Assembly: GCA_905235575.1 (NCBI GenBank)
Contig: CAJOLZ010000005.1
Span: forward strand, 33,010 to 97,009
DNA length: 64,000 nucleotides
DNA from: an uncultured Bacteroidaceae bacterium
Lineage (GTDB): Bacteria; Bacteroidota; Bacteroidia; Bacteroidales; Bacteroidaceae
Reading direction: 5' to 3'
The translations under genes were made by a program, and so were the position numbers. This document shows positions 8,891 through 17,354 of the stretch, one piece after another. Below the pieces are notes generated by a model that did not search any database, was not told the origin of the DNA, and saw nothing but the letters and a program-made list of their open reading frames with translations. Every line of letters starts with the position of its first letter. The first letter of the stretch is position 1.

Positions 8891-9096
8891 TTTTAACCCG
8901 AATCGGTTCATTGGTTTATGTCAGAGTGACAAATGTTGCGAGCAGATTGTCGTTGAAAGCTTCGAAGGCATGGCAGGCCACGGCGAGAAGGTGTCGGCGG
9001 CAAGATGCCGCAAGAGTTGTTATTATGGCATAAAAAGACTTCTCATACAAGAGGGAAAGCACCTTTGTCGGCCCAATGACCGATTCGGGTTTAACC
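8891..9096. mobile_element. 206-bp element with terminal inverted repeats (MITE-like)
   Basis: The left end TTTTAACCCGAATCGGTTCA and the right end, read inward on the opposite strand as TTAAACCCGAATCGGTCA, form terminal inverted repeats of about 22 bp that differ by one indel and two substitutions. The left 100 bp are duplicated in inverted orientation at 1-98, and a lone end-like sequence is at 38666-38688. There is no transposase in the element, so it would move, if at all, by enzymes encoded elsewhere. Target-site duplications were not evident by eye. Confidence 0.6.
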
Positions 9097-9104
9097 TGAG
9101 ACAT
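8916..9104 (-). CDS. Small ORF within the inverted-repeat element
   Basis: A 62-codon frame starting at the right terminal repeat and ending inside the left part of the element. Its C-terminus (NDNLLATFVTLT) and stop are preserved in the other copy at 2-73. It may be a decayed transposase tail or a chance open frame; no promoter or ribosome site is seen. Confidence 0.25.
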   Translation of the reverse strand: MSQVKPESVIGPTKVLSLLYEKSFYAIITTLAASCRRHLLAVACHAFEAFNDNLLATFVTLT

Positions 9105-9110
9105 ACGAAA

Positions 9111-9143
9111 AAAGGCAGGAAGCGAAGTTGCGTTCCTGCCTTT
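9111..9143 (-). terminator. Intrinsic terminator of the COG0523 gene
   Basis: AAAGGCAGGAA / TTCCTGCCTTT arms with an 11-base loop and T-rich flanks on both strands, 20 bp after the stop of the minus-strand gene ending at 9164. Confidence 0.85.
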
Positions 9144-9163
9144 ATACCTTATTATATATTACG

Positions 9164-10420
9164 TCAGTCGTAGAGACACGCGTCGAGGGCCTCCTCGATG
9201 GCCTTGCGGTCCATCTTCTGACCGATGAAGACGAGTTTCTGCATACGGTCGCCGTAGTATTCGTCCCAGTCGCGTCGCAGGTTGGCGTCGCGCTCCAACA
9301 TCTCCTGCAGTTCGTCCTTCGGCATGGTGGCAAACCATTGTCCGGCCTGTTTGATGGAGACCTGACGGCCTGCCTGCTCGAAGATATAGCACATGTCGCG
9401 CTCGTCGCGGAAGTAGCAGATGCCCTTGGCACGGATGACGCTCTTGGGCCAATGACGTGCCACGAACTCGTCGAACCGGCCGAGGTCCATGGGCTGACGT
9501 CGGCAATAGACAAACGTGCCGATGCCGTATTCCTCGGCCTCGCCCTCATCGTCGTGATGGTGGTGGTGCTCATGGTCGTGGTGATGGTGTTCGTGCTCGT
9601 GGTGGTGATGTTCATGTTCGTGCTCGTGGTGATGTTCGTCATCTTCATCATCATCGTCGTCGTCATCGTCATCATCGTCGGCCGGTTTTTCAATCTCGCT
9701 CACCCACGTAGCCGAGGTGGCCACGCGCTCGAAGTCGAAGAGGCCTGTATTGAGGATGCGGTCGAGTTCCACGTCGCCATAGTTACACTCGATGATTTCG
9801 GCCTTGGGCTGCAGCGTGCGAACAATCTGGCGCAGGCGCTCCAGCTCTTCGGGTTCCACTTCGGCAGCCTTGTTCAGCAGCACGATGTTACAGAATTCTA
9901 TTTGCTGTATGACGAGATTTTCGAGGTCGTCCTCGTCGAGATGCGTGTTGAGGAGTGCGCTTCCGCTGCCGAACTCGTCTTTCATGCGCAGGGCATCCAC
10001 GACGGTTACGATGCTGTCAATCACGGGTATGCCGTCGGCCTGATAGTCCTCGCCCATGGCGGGAATGCTGCAGATGGTCTGTGCGATGGGTGCCGGTTCG
10101 CAGATGCCACTGGCCTCGATGACGATGTAGTCGAAGGCGTGGAGGGCGATGATGTCCTGGAGCTGGCGCACGAGGTCCATCTTGAGCGTGCAGCAGATGC
10201 AGCCGTTCTGCAGGGCCACCAGGCTGTCGTCCTGCTGATTGACGATGCCTCCCTGCTGGATGAGCGCGGCGTCGATGTTGACCTCGCCGATGTCGTTCAC
10301 AATGACAGCAAAGCGGATTCCGCGGCGATTCTCAAGTATTCGGTTCAGAAGCGTTGTCTTGCCGCTGCCCAGATAGCCGGTGAGCAGCAGGACGGGGGTC
10401 TTTTTCAATTCGTTATTCAT
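9164..10420 (-). CDS. COG0523 (CobW-like) metal-handling GTPase with Asp/His-rich linker
   Basis: A 418-residue G3E GTPase, probably a metallochaperone (zinc in characterised relatives). Visible motifs: Walker A GYLGSGKTT (15-23), the family metal motif CICC (74-77), the guanine-specificity region LLNKAAE in place of a standard NKxD, and a C-terminal CobW domain (GTFVYCRRQPMDLGRFDEF). Between the two domains lies a run of eleven aspartates followed by about 40 residues of alternating His/Glu, a likely metal-binding reservoir. An upstream promoter was not clear; the gene lies 87 bp after the terminator region of the DUF1573 gene. The exact metal is inference. Confidence 0.9.
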   Translation of the reverse strand: MNNELKKTPVLLLTGYLGSGKTTLLNRILENRRGIRFAVIVNDIGEVNIDAALIQQGGIVNQQDDSLVALQNGCICCTLKMDLVRQLQDIIALHAFDYIVIEASGICEPAPIAQTICSIPAMGEDYQADGIPVIDSIVTVVDALRMKDEFGSGSALLNTHLDEDDLENLVIQQIEFCNIVLLNKAAEVEPEELERLRQIVRTLQPKAEIIECNYGDVELDRILNTGLFDFERVATSATWVSEIEKPADDDDDDDDDDDEDDEHHHEHEHEHHHHEHEHHHHDHEHHHHHDDEGEAEEYGIGTFVYCRRQPMDLGRFDEFVARHWPKSVIRAKGICYFRDERDMCYIFEQAGRQVSIKQAGQWFATMPKDELQEMLERDANLRRDWDEYYGDRMQKLVFIGQKMDRKAIEEALDACLYD

Positions 10421-10449
10421 ATTGCACGATGCACAATTAGGATTAAAAA

Positions 10450-10486
10450 GAATCGGTCACCAGGCGAACCTGATGACCGTTTTTTC
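10450..10486 (-). terminator. Intrinsic terminator of the DUF1573 gene
   Basis: CGGTCACCAGG-cgaa-CCTGATGACCG, one mismatch, with T-runs on both sides (T6 on plus, TTTTTA on minus). It sits 20 bp past the stop of the gene ending at 10507. Confidence 0.85.
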
Positions 10487-10506
10487 GTTTCGATATTCGA
10501 GGGGGA

Positions 10507-10944
10507 CTATTCCATGGTGCCCTCGATGAGCAGGCGTACCAACGGCGTTTTTGCGTTGGAACGTACACTGATGGTCTTCTGGAAATGTCCGGGGAACTTA
10601 TCGGTTCCGTTGTAGGTTACGTTGATGACACCTTTCTCGCCGGGCTTCACGGGAGTCTTGGTGTAGTCAGCCACCGTACATCCGCAGCTGGCCATGGCAG
10701 CGTTGATGATAAGGGGAGCCGTGCCTACGTTTGTGAAATTGAACACACATTTCACGATGGGGTCGTCCTTGCTGAACTTGCCGAAATCGTGACGGAGCGT
10801 GTCGAACTTTATATCTGCAAAGTTCTCGGCGTTGGTCGAGGCCTGGGCCTTCACCTCACTTGTAGAGACTTTCTGGGTCTGCACCTGAGCCTGCAATGCA
10901 GTGGCCACGAGGGCAACCAGACAGAGGGATATGATTCGTTTCAT
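10507..10944 (-). CDS. DUF1573 exported protein
   Basis: A 145-residue protein with a signal peptide (MKRIISLCLVALVATALQA) followed by one DUF1573 immunoglobulin-like domain: FDTLRHDFGKF, the conserved ASCGCTVADY and the Gly-rich end of the fold (PGEKGVINVTYNGTDKFPGHF). Proteins of this family are common in Bacteroidetes periplasm or on the surface, without a settled function. It is monocistronic, with its own promoter 27 bp upstream and a terminator behind it. Confidence 0.85.
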   Translation of the reverse strand: MKRIISLCLVALVATALQAQVQTQKVSTSEVKAQASTNAENFADIKFDTLRHDFGKFSKDDPIVKCVFNFTNVGTAPLIINAAMASCGCTVADYTKTPVKPGEKGVINVTYNGTDKFPGHFQKTISVRSNAKTPLVRLLIEGTME

Positions 10945-10970
10945 GAGCGTATTTGTTTTGATTACGGCAG

Positions 10971-10978
10971 CAAAGGTA
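10971..10978 (-). promoter_or_regulatory. -7 element of the DUF1573 gene
   Basis: TACCTTTG on the minus strand, 27 bases from the ATG. The gap 10945-11278 otherwise holds repeat cluster C and the glnN terminator; no gene is seen in it. Confidence 0.65.
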
Positions 10979-11070
10979 TGACTTTATTTTGAGATATCAT
11001 TCATGACGAAGCACAAAAAGTGTTAATTTTGTGATGCTGAGGGCTGCAGACGGAATGAGAAGACGCTCCG

Positions 11071-11160
11071 AAAAACGCACCGCAGTTCGACGGACGACGC
11101 ACCACGGTGCGACAGCCTGCGCAGCACGTTGCGACAGCCGTCGCAGCACGCTGCGTTTTT
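11071..11160. repeat. 22-bp palindromic repeat cluster C
   Basis: Three full units and a closing half unit, framed by AAAAACGCA on the left and TGCGTTTTT on the right so that the whole array is a loose inverted repeat. It lies between the DUF1573 promoter and the glnN 3' end. Confidence 0.9.
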
Positions 11161-11205
11161 AACACTTCTCAACAGGTGCATACGTAAGAAGTCTGAAGAG
11201 CGACG

Positions 11206-11240
11206 AAAAAAGGCCTGGTGCTTCACAGCGCCAGACCTCG
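11206..11240 (-). terminator. Intrinsic terminator of glnN
   Basis: AGGTCTGGCGC-tgtgaa-GCACCAGGCCT on the minus strand followed by a run of T, about 40 bp past the glnN stop. Confidence 0.85.
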
Positions 11241-11278
11241 AAGATGAATATCAGATGGCCAATGAGGGGCCATGCTGA

Positions 11279-13495
11279 CTATCGGATAAAGAGCAGTTCG
11301 CGATACTTGGGCAGCGGCCAGAGGCTATCGTCCACGATGAGTTCCAGTTTGTCTATCTGATAACGGATGTCGTCGAGCTTGGGCTCTACGGTGTCGTGAT
11401 AGGCAATGGCTTTCTCGTGCTCGTCCTCAATCTTGTTGGCCAGCTTGCGTGCGTTGACAAGTTCTTCCACCTGGCGTTCGATGGTGCTGGTGCGCTCGGC
11501 AATCTCCTCGATGAGCTTGACATTGCGTGCATTCAGCTTCTCAGCCTTCTCGGCGCGGAAGATTACCGACATGTTCTCGGCGTTCTTCAGCAACGCGCTC
11601 TGGTAACGTGTGGCCACGGGGATGATATGGTTCATCGAGATGTCGCCCAGAACACGGGCCTCAATCTGGATTTTCTTCGTGTAGGTTTCCCACTTAACTT
11701 CGTTGCGGGCCTCCAGTTCCTTCTTGGTCATCACGCCGAGACTCTCGAACATCTGGATGCTTTCCGGGTCGAGGTAGCGCTCGAAAATCTTGGGGCACGA
11801 CTTCTCCACGTCGAGTCCGCGCTTCTGAGCCTCTGCCACCCACTCGTCGCTGTATCCGTTGCCGTCGAAACGTATGGGTTTGCAGGTCTTGATATCCTCG
11901 CGCAGCACGTCGATGATGGCATGGAAGACTGCCTTGTGACCTGTGCCTGCGAGTTTCTTCTCGAACTCGGGAATGCGCTCATCCACACGAGCCTTGAAGC
12001 TGACGAGAGCCTCTGCGACAGCACTGTTGAGGGCGGTCATGGCCGATGCACAGTTGGCCTCGCTGCCGACAGCGCGGAACTCGAAGCGGTTGCCAGTGAA
12101 GGCGAAGGGCGAAGTGCGGTTGCGGTCGGTGTTGTCGATGAGCAATTCGGGAATCTCGGGGATGTCCATCTTCAGTCCCTGCTTGCCTGCCATGGAGAGA
12201 ACATCGTCGCGGTCGGCCTGTTCAATATGGTCGAGCAGTTCGCTCACCTGCTTGCCGAGGAACGATGAGATGATGGCTGGGGGTGCCTCGTTGGCACCGA
12301 GACGGTGTGCATTGGTCGCGCTCATGATGGAGGCTTTCAGCAATCCGTTGTGACGATAAACGCCCATGAGCGTCTCCACGATGAAGGTGGCAAAGCGCAG
12401 GTTCTGCTCGGGTGTCTTGCCGGGAGCATGAAGCAGGATGCCGTTATCGGTGGAAAGGCTCCAGTTGTTGTGCTTGCCCGAGCCGTTGATACCGGCAAAG
12501 GGTTTCTCGTGAAGCAGGACACGGAATCCGTGCTTGCGGGCAACACGCTTCATCATAGACATAAGCAACATATTGTGGTCCACTGCCAGATTGGTCTCCT
12601 CAAAGATAGGAGCAAGCTCAAACTGATTGGGAGCCACCTCGTTGTGACGTGTCTTGCAAGGGATACCCAACTCGAGTGCAACGATTTCCAACTCGCGCAT
12701 GAAGGCTGCGACACGCTCGGGAATGGAGCCGAAATAGTGGTCGTCCATCTGCTGGTTCTTTGCTGAATCGTGTCCCATCAGCGTGCGGCCGGTGAGCAGC
12801 AGGTCGGGGCGAGCGGCATAGAGCCCCTCATCCACCAGGAAATACTCCTGCTCCCATCCCAGATTCGAAGTAACCTTCTTCACTGTGGAGTCGAAATAGT
12901 GGCACACATCAGTAGCGGCCACATTCACGGCATGCAGGGCGCGCAGCAGGGGTGCCTTATAGTCGAGCGCCTCGCCACTGTATGAGATGAAGACGGTGGG
13001 AATGCAGAGTGTGTCGTCGATGATGAATACGGGCGACGTCGGATCCCAGGCCGAATAGCCACGAGCCTCGAAGGTGGAACGAATGCCACCCGAAGGGAAA
13101 CTGGAGGCATCGGGCTCCTGCTGAACGAGCAGCTTGCCTGTGAACTCCTCCACCATGCCACCCTTGCCGTCGTGCTCAATGAAGGAATCGTGCTTCTCGG
13201 CTGTTCCCTCGGTAAGCGGCTGGAACCAGTGGGTGTAGTGCGTCACGCCATTCTCGGTGGCCCACTGCTTCATGCCCACGGCAACAGCATCGGCCACGGC
13301 ACGGTCCAGACGCGCACCGTTGTCCATCACGTCAATCATCTTGGCATAGACGTCCTTGGGCAGATACTTGTACATCTTTTCGCGGTTGAACACCTTGCGC
13401 CCGAAATACTGTGCGGGTCTCTCGCTGGGCGATTTTACGTCGAGCGGCTTCTTCTTGAAAGCTTCGCCGACAACCTGAAATCTTAATGTTTCCAT
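11279..13495 (-). CDS. glnN: Glutamine synthetase type III
   Basis: Makes glutamine from glutamate, ammonia and ATP in the cytosol. The 738-residue length, the N-terminal opening METLRFQVVGEAF and internal blocks such as EQEYFLVD, TRHNEVAPNQFELAP and NGSGKHNNWSLST are diagnostic of the GSIII (GlnN) family, which is the main glutamine synthetase in many Bacteroidetes and lacks the adenylylation site of type I enzymes. The C-terminal 100 residues are helical (AERTSTIERQVEELV). It starts 30 bp after dapL, with no visible promoter between, so it is probably transcribed with dapF and dapL, and it ends at a clear terminator. It supplies glutamine to the amidotransferases that fill the rest of the window. 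Confidence 0.97.
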   Translation of the reverse strand: METLRFQVVGEAFKKKPLDVKSPSERPAQYFGRKVFNREKMYKYLPKDVYAKMIDVMDNGARLDRAVADAVAVGMKQWATENGVTHYTHWFQPLTEGTAEKHDSFIEHDGKGGMVEEFTGKLLVQQEPDASSFPSGGIRSTFEARGYSAWDPTSPVFIIDDTLCIPTVFISYSGEALDYKAPLLRALHAVNVAATDVCHYFDSTVKKVTSNLGWEQEYFLVDEGLYAARPDLLLTGRTLMGHDSAKNQQMDDHYFGSIPERVAAFMRELEIVALELGIPCKTRHNEVAPNQFELAPIFEETNLAVDHNMLLMSMMKRVARKHGFRVLLHEKPFAGINGSGKHNNWSLSTDNGILLHAPGKTPEQNLRFATFIVETLMGVYRHNGLLKASIMSATNAHRLGANEAPPAIISSFLGKQVSELLDHIEQADRDDVLSMAGKQGLKMDIPEIPELLIDNTDRNRTSPFAFTGNRFEFRAVGSEANCASAMTALNSAVAEALVSFKARVDERIPEFEKKLAGTGHKAVFHAIIDVLREDIKTCKPIRFDGNGYSDEWVAEAQKRGLDVEKSCPKIFERYLDPESIQMFESLGVMTKKELEARNEVKWETYTKKIQIEARVLGDISMNHIIPVATRYQSALLKNAENMSVIFRAEKAEKLNARNVKLIEEIAERTSTIERQVEELVNARKLANKIEDEHEKAIAYHDTVEPKLDDIRYQIDKLELIVDDSLWPLPKYRELLFIR

Positions 13496-13525
13496 CTTTT
13501 TACGTTTTACAAAAGTGAACTGTTT

Positions 13526-14755
13526 TTATTTACTCCAACTCTCGATTCTCTTCAAGGCCTCCTCGGTCTGATCGTGACTTCCGAAGGCGGTGAAACGCAC
13601 GTAACCTTCGCCACTCGGACCGAATCCCACGCCAGGGGTGCACACGACATTGGCTCCGTAAAGCAGGTTCTCGAAGAACTGCCACGAGTCGTAACCCTCA
13701 GGTGTCTTCATCCAGATGTACGGTGCATTCTCGCCTCCGTAGCATTCGAAGCCCAAGCCACGCAGCGTGGCAAGCATCCGCGCAGCGTTCTGCATATAAT
13801 AGCCGATGGTTTGAGCCACCTGTTGCTTGCCTTCGGGAGTGTAGATGGCTTCCGCTGCACGTTGCGAGATATAGCTTGTTCCATTGAATTTGGTGGACTG
13901 ACGACGGTTCCAGAGCGGGTTCAGGTGAATGCGTTCACCATTGAGCGTGGCAGCTGTCAGGTCTTTCGGTACGATGGTGTAGCCGCAACGGACACCGGTA
14001 AAGCCAGCCGTCTTTGAGTAGGAATGAAACTCGATGGCACATTTGCGTGCACCGCGAATCTCGTAGATGCTGCGTGGAATTTCTGGGTCTTGTATATAAG
14101 CATGATAGGCAGCATCGTAGAAGATGAGCGTATCGTTCTTCAAGGCATAGTTCACCCACTTGCGCAGTTCGTCTTTCGTGATGACGGTGCCCGTGGGATT
14201 GTTGGGATAACACAGATAGATGACATCCACGCGGCGGTCGGGCAGCTGCGGGACGAAGTCATTTTCGGCAATGCAAGGCAGATATGTCACGTTCGACCAC
14301 GCGCCGCCTTCCTGCACGCCGGCGCGACCAATCATCACGTTCGAGTCGATGTAGACAGGATAGACAGGGTCGGTGACACCGATGGAGTTGTCCCAGCGGA
14401 TGAGTTCCTGAATGTTGCCAGTGTCGGATTTCGCTCCATCGTTGATGAATATCTCGTCTATGTCGAGGTGGATGCCGCGAGGCAGGAAGTCGTTTTTCTG
14501 GATAGCTTCACGCAGGAAATCGTAGCCCTGCTCGGGGCCATATCCGCGGAACCCCTCCTTCGTACCCATCTCGTTCACGGCGCGGTGCATAGCCTCCACG
14601 ACGGCTGGGCAGAGCGGCTGCGTGACATCGCCTATGCCCAGGCTGATGATGTCGGCCTGCGGATGCGTCACCTTAAACGCATTCACCTTTTTGGCGATGT
14701 CGGCGAACAGGTAATTGTTCGGCAGTTTCAGAAAATGTTCGTTTACTAATGCCAT
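13526..14755 (-). CDS. dapL: LL-diaminopimelate aminotransferase
   Basis: Converts tetrahydrodipicolinate directly to LL-diaminopimelate with glutamate as amino donor, bypassing succinyl or acetyl intermediates of lysine and peptidoglycan synthesis. The 409-residue class I aminotransferase shows the PLP-lysine region SYSKTAGFTGVRCGY and the opening MALVNEHFLKLPNNYLF of the DapL family. An ATG 18 bases further upstream is in frame but overlaps the end of dapF and is less likely as the start. Together with dapF just upstream, the two successive steps are encoded in pathway-linked order. Confidence 0.95.
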   Translation of the reverse strand: MALVNEHFLKLPNNYLFADIAKKVNAFKVTHPQADIISLGIGDVTQPLCPAVVEAMHRAVNEMGTKEGFRGYGPEQGYDFLREAIQKNDFLPRGIHLDIDEIFINDGAKSDTGNIQELIRWDNSIGVTDPVYPVYIDSNVMIGRAGVQEGGAWSNVTYLPCIAENDFVPQLPDRRVDVIYLCYPNNPTGTVITKDELRKWVNYALKNDTLIFYDAAYHAYIQDPEIPRSIYEIRGARKCAIEFHSYSKTAGFTGVRCGYTIVPKDLTAATLNGERIHLNPLWNRRQSTKFNGTSYISQRAAEAIYTPEGKQQVAQTIGYYMQNAARMLATLRGLGFECYGGENAPYIWMKTPEGYDSWQFFENLLYGANVVCTPGVGFGPSGEGYVRFTAFGSHDQTEEALKRIESWSK

Positions 14756-14769
14756 TGTTTCGTGTGATT

Positions 14770-15576
14770 TCAAATTTCAGCTTCGCCGTCGAAGACAAAT
14801 TCGGCCGGGCCCGTCATATAGACGTGTCCGTCGCTCTCGCGCCACTCTATGCTGAGACGTCCGCCGTCCATATCGATGATGCTGCTGCGACCGGCCAGTC
14901 CTTTCAATGAAGCAGCTACGGCGGTGGCACAGGCACCCGTGCCGCAAGCCATGGTGATGCCGCTCCCCCGCTCCCAGACACGCACTCGTATCGACCCATC
15001 GTCCTGTATGTGAGCAAACTCAATGTTGCAGCGATGGGGAAATGCCGGGTGGTGTTCGAGCAGCGGACCGCGAGTGCCCACCTGCTCCACGTCGTCCGTG
15101 AAAATCACATAGTGCGGATTGCCCATCGAGACAAATGTTCCCTCGTCGAGGTCGGGCTGCGGCTGGAACAGTTTCACGTCTTCCAGCACAGGTTCCAGCA
15201 TGTCCACAGTCACCGTTTTCACGGCACCTCTGGCCACGTGCAGCTGCAGCGTCTTGATGCCGGAAAGCGTCAGCAGACGAATCTCGCAGGCGTCGGTCAA
15301 ACCGCGTTCGTAGAGGTATTTGGCAATGCAGCGCGAAGCGTTTCCGCACATCATAGCCTCGCTCCCGTCGGCATTGAAGATGCGCATCGTGAAGTCAGCC
15401 TCAGGGATGGGCGAGCGCCCGATGAGCACCAACCCGTCGCTGCCGATGCCCTTGTGACGGTCGCTCCAGCGTCTGGCAACCTCCTCGGGATGGGCTATGG
15501 GATACTTCATCGTATCGACGTAGATGTAATCGTTTCCACATCCGTGCATCTTCGTAAATGCTATCTCTTGTGTCAT
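14770..15576 (-). CDS. dapF: Diaminopimelate epimerase
   Basis: Interconverts LL- and meso-diaminopimelate, the last step before peptidoglycan or LysA. The 268-residue protein has both catalytic cysteine regions (MMCGNASRC at about 86 and ACGTGACATA at about 212) and the N-terminal [13 protein letters not shown]. It leads the probable dapF-dapL-glnN operon, with dapL starting 14 bp after its stop. LysA, which uses its product, lies at 37378, and LysC at 36038. Confidence 0.96.
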   Translation of the reverse strand: MTQEIAFTKMHGCGNDYIYVDTMKYPIAHPEEVARRWSDRHKGIGSDGLVLIGRSPIPEADFTMRIFNADGSEAMMCGNASRCIAKYLYERGLTDACEIRLLTLSGIKTLQLHVARGAVKTVTVDMLEPVLEDVKLFQPQPDLDEGTFVSMGNPHYVIFTDDVEQVGTRGPLLEHHPAFPHRCNIEFAHIQDDGSIRVRVWERGSGITMACGTGACATAVAASLKGLAGRSSIIDMDGGRLSIEWRESDGHVYMTGPAEFVFDGEAEI

Positions 15577-15626
15577 TTCGTAGGCCGTTTCGTGCGTTTT
15601 GTTTGCTTTCTGTTACTTTTTCACTG

Positions 15627-15634
15627 CAAAGGTA
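15627..15634 (-). promoter_or_regulatory. -7 element of the dapF operon
   Basis: TACCTTTG on the minus strand, about 50 bases upstream of the dapF ATG, in an AT-rich setting. Confidence 0.6.
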
Positions 15635-15838
15635 AGACAAAAAGACAGAAAACAAAATAAAATAGAATCATTTTGTTTGTTAATTATTGAAGAACGTATC
15701 AAATCATAAGCAAAACCAGCTCATTTGGAGACAAAATGTAATTTAAATCACTATTTTTACTTACAAATTATCACAATCTACGCAAAACAAGAAACTCCGC
15801 GTCTCGAAACCACGTTTCACCGGCTCCATTGCAACGAC
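15635..15838. other. Gene-free AT-rich stretch
   Basis: This part of the 15577-15969 gap is AT-rich and holds the upstream part of the dapF promoter. No convincing gene, RNA or hairpin is seen. Open frames across it are driven by the neighbouring repeat cluster D. Confidence 0.5.
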
Positions 15839-15923
15839 AAACGCACCGTGGTGCGACGGGCTTCGCAACGTGGTGCGCAGGCCATCGCAACGTGGTGCGT
15901 CGAGTGGAAAAACGCGGTGCGTT
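15839..15923. repeat. 22-bp palindromic repeat cluster D
   Basis: Units GCACCGTGGTGC, GCAACGTGGTGC and GCAACGTGGTGC with ten-base linkers, then a 15-base interruption and a last half unit AAAAACGCGGTGCGTT. The detached end half-unit is also seen in cluster G. It lies 47 bp beyond the gltD stop. Confidence 0.9.
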
Positions 15924-15969
15924 CCGGGGCATGCCGCGAAGGGATATTCAGTTCCTGCACGAACGAGGT

Positions 15970-17319
15970 TTATTTCGTGCGCAGGAATGTATCGACTTTT
16001 GCGGCCGTCTGTATACCCGAGGCCATGGCTCTCACCACGAGCGAGGCTCCGTTGGCAGCGTCTCCGCAGACGAAGACGTTGGGGGCATACTGGGGGTGTT
16101 CGGGCTTGAGGAAGCCCATGGCGAGCAGCACGAGCTCGGCCTTTATGATTTCGGGCTTGCCCTTCTCCACCATGAGCGGACGTCCGCCCTCGGGATTGGG
16201 TTTCCAGTCTATCTCCTGCACGCGGACTCCGGTGAGACGCCCGTCTTTGCCGAGGAATTCGAGGGTGTTGATGTTCCACCGACGTGTGCATCCCTCCTCG
16301 TGACTGCTGGTGGTCTTGAGTGTGCGCGGATAGTTGGGCCAAGGGTTCTGTGGGTCGACGGGCCCTTCAACGGGGCGAGGCATGATTTCGATTTGGGTGA
16401 CACTCTTGCAACCCTGACGATGGGCGGTGCCGATGCAGTCGCTGCCAGTGTCTCCGCCACCGATGACGAGCACATCCTTGCCTTTGGCAGTGACACGTTC
16501 GTCGGCCGAGAACTCCATTCCTGCAAGTACGCGATTCTGCTGCGACAGCAGTTCGAGTGCCAGATGTACGCCCTTGAGGTCGCGTCCGGGCACAGGGAGG
16601 TCGCGTGCGGTGGGCGTTCCGGTGGCCACAAGTACGGCATCGTACTGGGCGGCAAAGCTATCGTCGCAGGTGACCGTCTCGCCATATCGGAATTCGATAC
16701 CCTCTTCCTCGAGCAGTCTCAGTCGGCGGTCGATGATGGTCTTGTTGAGCTTGAAGTTGGGTATGCCGTAGCGCAGCAGGCCGCCTGCAGCTTCGTTGCG
16801 TTCGAAGACGGTGACTTTATATCCTTTGAGATTCAGCGCATTGGCAGCTGCAAGTCCGGCTGGACCAGCTCCGATGACAGCTACCCGATGACCGTTGCGC
16901 TCGGGCTGGCGGGCTTGGATGTACCCCTCGCGGAAGGCAGCTTCGGTGATGGCGCACTCGTCCTCACGATTGGTGGTGGGTTCGTGCTCTATGAGATTGA
17001 GCACGCAGGCTTTCTCGCAGAGGGCAGGACAGATGCGTCCGGTGAACTCGGGGAAGGGGTTGGTGGCGTTGAGCAACCGATAGGCCAGTTCCCAGTCGCC
17101 GCGATAGAGTGCGTCGTTCCATTCGGGGGGCTTATTGCCGAGAGGGCATGCCCAGTGGCAGAAAGGTACGCCGCAGTCCATGCAGCGGCTTGCCTGGAGC
17201 TTGCGTTCGCGTGTGGAGAGTGTCTGCTCCACTTCGCCATAGTCGTGGATGCGGTCGTGGATGGGGCGATAGCCTGCCTCCTGCCGGTGTATCTCTAAGA
17301 ATGATTTGGGGTTTCCCAT
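15970..17319 (-). CDS. gltD: Glutamate synthase (NADPH) small subunit
   Basis: Passes electrons from NADPH through FAD and iron-sulfur clusters to the large subunit. The 449-residue protein has the N-terminal cysteine clusters (CMDCGVPFCHWAC at 46-58, CPALCEKACVLN), an FAD-binding GAGPAGLAAANAL and an NADPH-binding GGGDTGSDCIGTA. It lies 35 bp behind gltB; the spacer consists almost entirely of the AATTATGAATTATG repeat described separately. An imperfect inverted repeat (15950-15986) overlaps its stop but has no T-run, so it is not called a terminator. Confidence 0.96.
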   Translation of the reverse strand: MGNPKSFLEIHRQEAGYRPIHDRIHDYGEVEQTLSTRERKLQASRCMDCGVPFCHWACPLGNKPPEWNDALYRGDWELAYRLLNATNPFPEFTGRICPALCEKACVLNLIEHEPTTNREDECAITEAAFREGYIQARQPERNGHRVAVIGAGPAGLAAANALNLKGYKVTVFERNEAAGGLLRYGIPNFKLNKTIIDRRLRLLEEEGIEFRYGETVTCDDSFAAQYDAVLVATGTPTARDLPVPGRDLKGVHLALELLSQQNRVLAGMEFSADERVTAKGKDVLVIGGGDTGSDCIGTAHRQGCKSVTQIEIMPRPVEGPVDPQNPWPNYPRTLKTTSSHEEGCTRRWNINTLEFLGKDGRLTGVRVQEIDWKPNPEGGRPLMVEKGKPEIIKAELVLLAMGFLKPEHPQYAPNVFVCGDAANGASLVVRAMASGIQTAAKVDTFLRTK

Positions 17320-17354
17320 AATTATGAATTATGCCTTGTGAATTATGAATTATA
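17320..17354. repeat. AT-rich AATTATGAATTAT spacer repeat, copy 1
   Basis: Two direct copies of AATTATGAATTAT separated by GCCTTGTG fill the gltB-gltD gap. The same sequence, inverted, fills the glmS-asnB gap at 28399-28423. Confidence 0.7.

Noticed and set aside
10441-10462. Another end of the inverted-repeat element (GAATCGGTCA)
   Set aside because: Only ten bases match, and they are part of the DUF1573 terminator hairpin.
9128-10615. Plus-strand 495-codon open frame over the COG0523 gene
   Set aside because: It is the antisense of the GTPase gene, produced by its biased codons and His/Asp repeat DNA; no family features.
15950-15986. gltD terminator
   Set aside because: There is an imperfect hairpin over the stop codon but no T-run after it.
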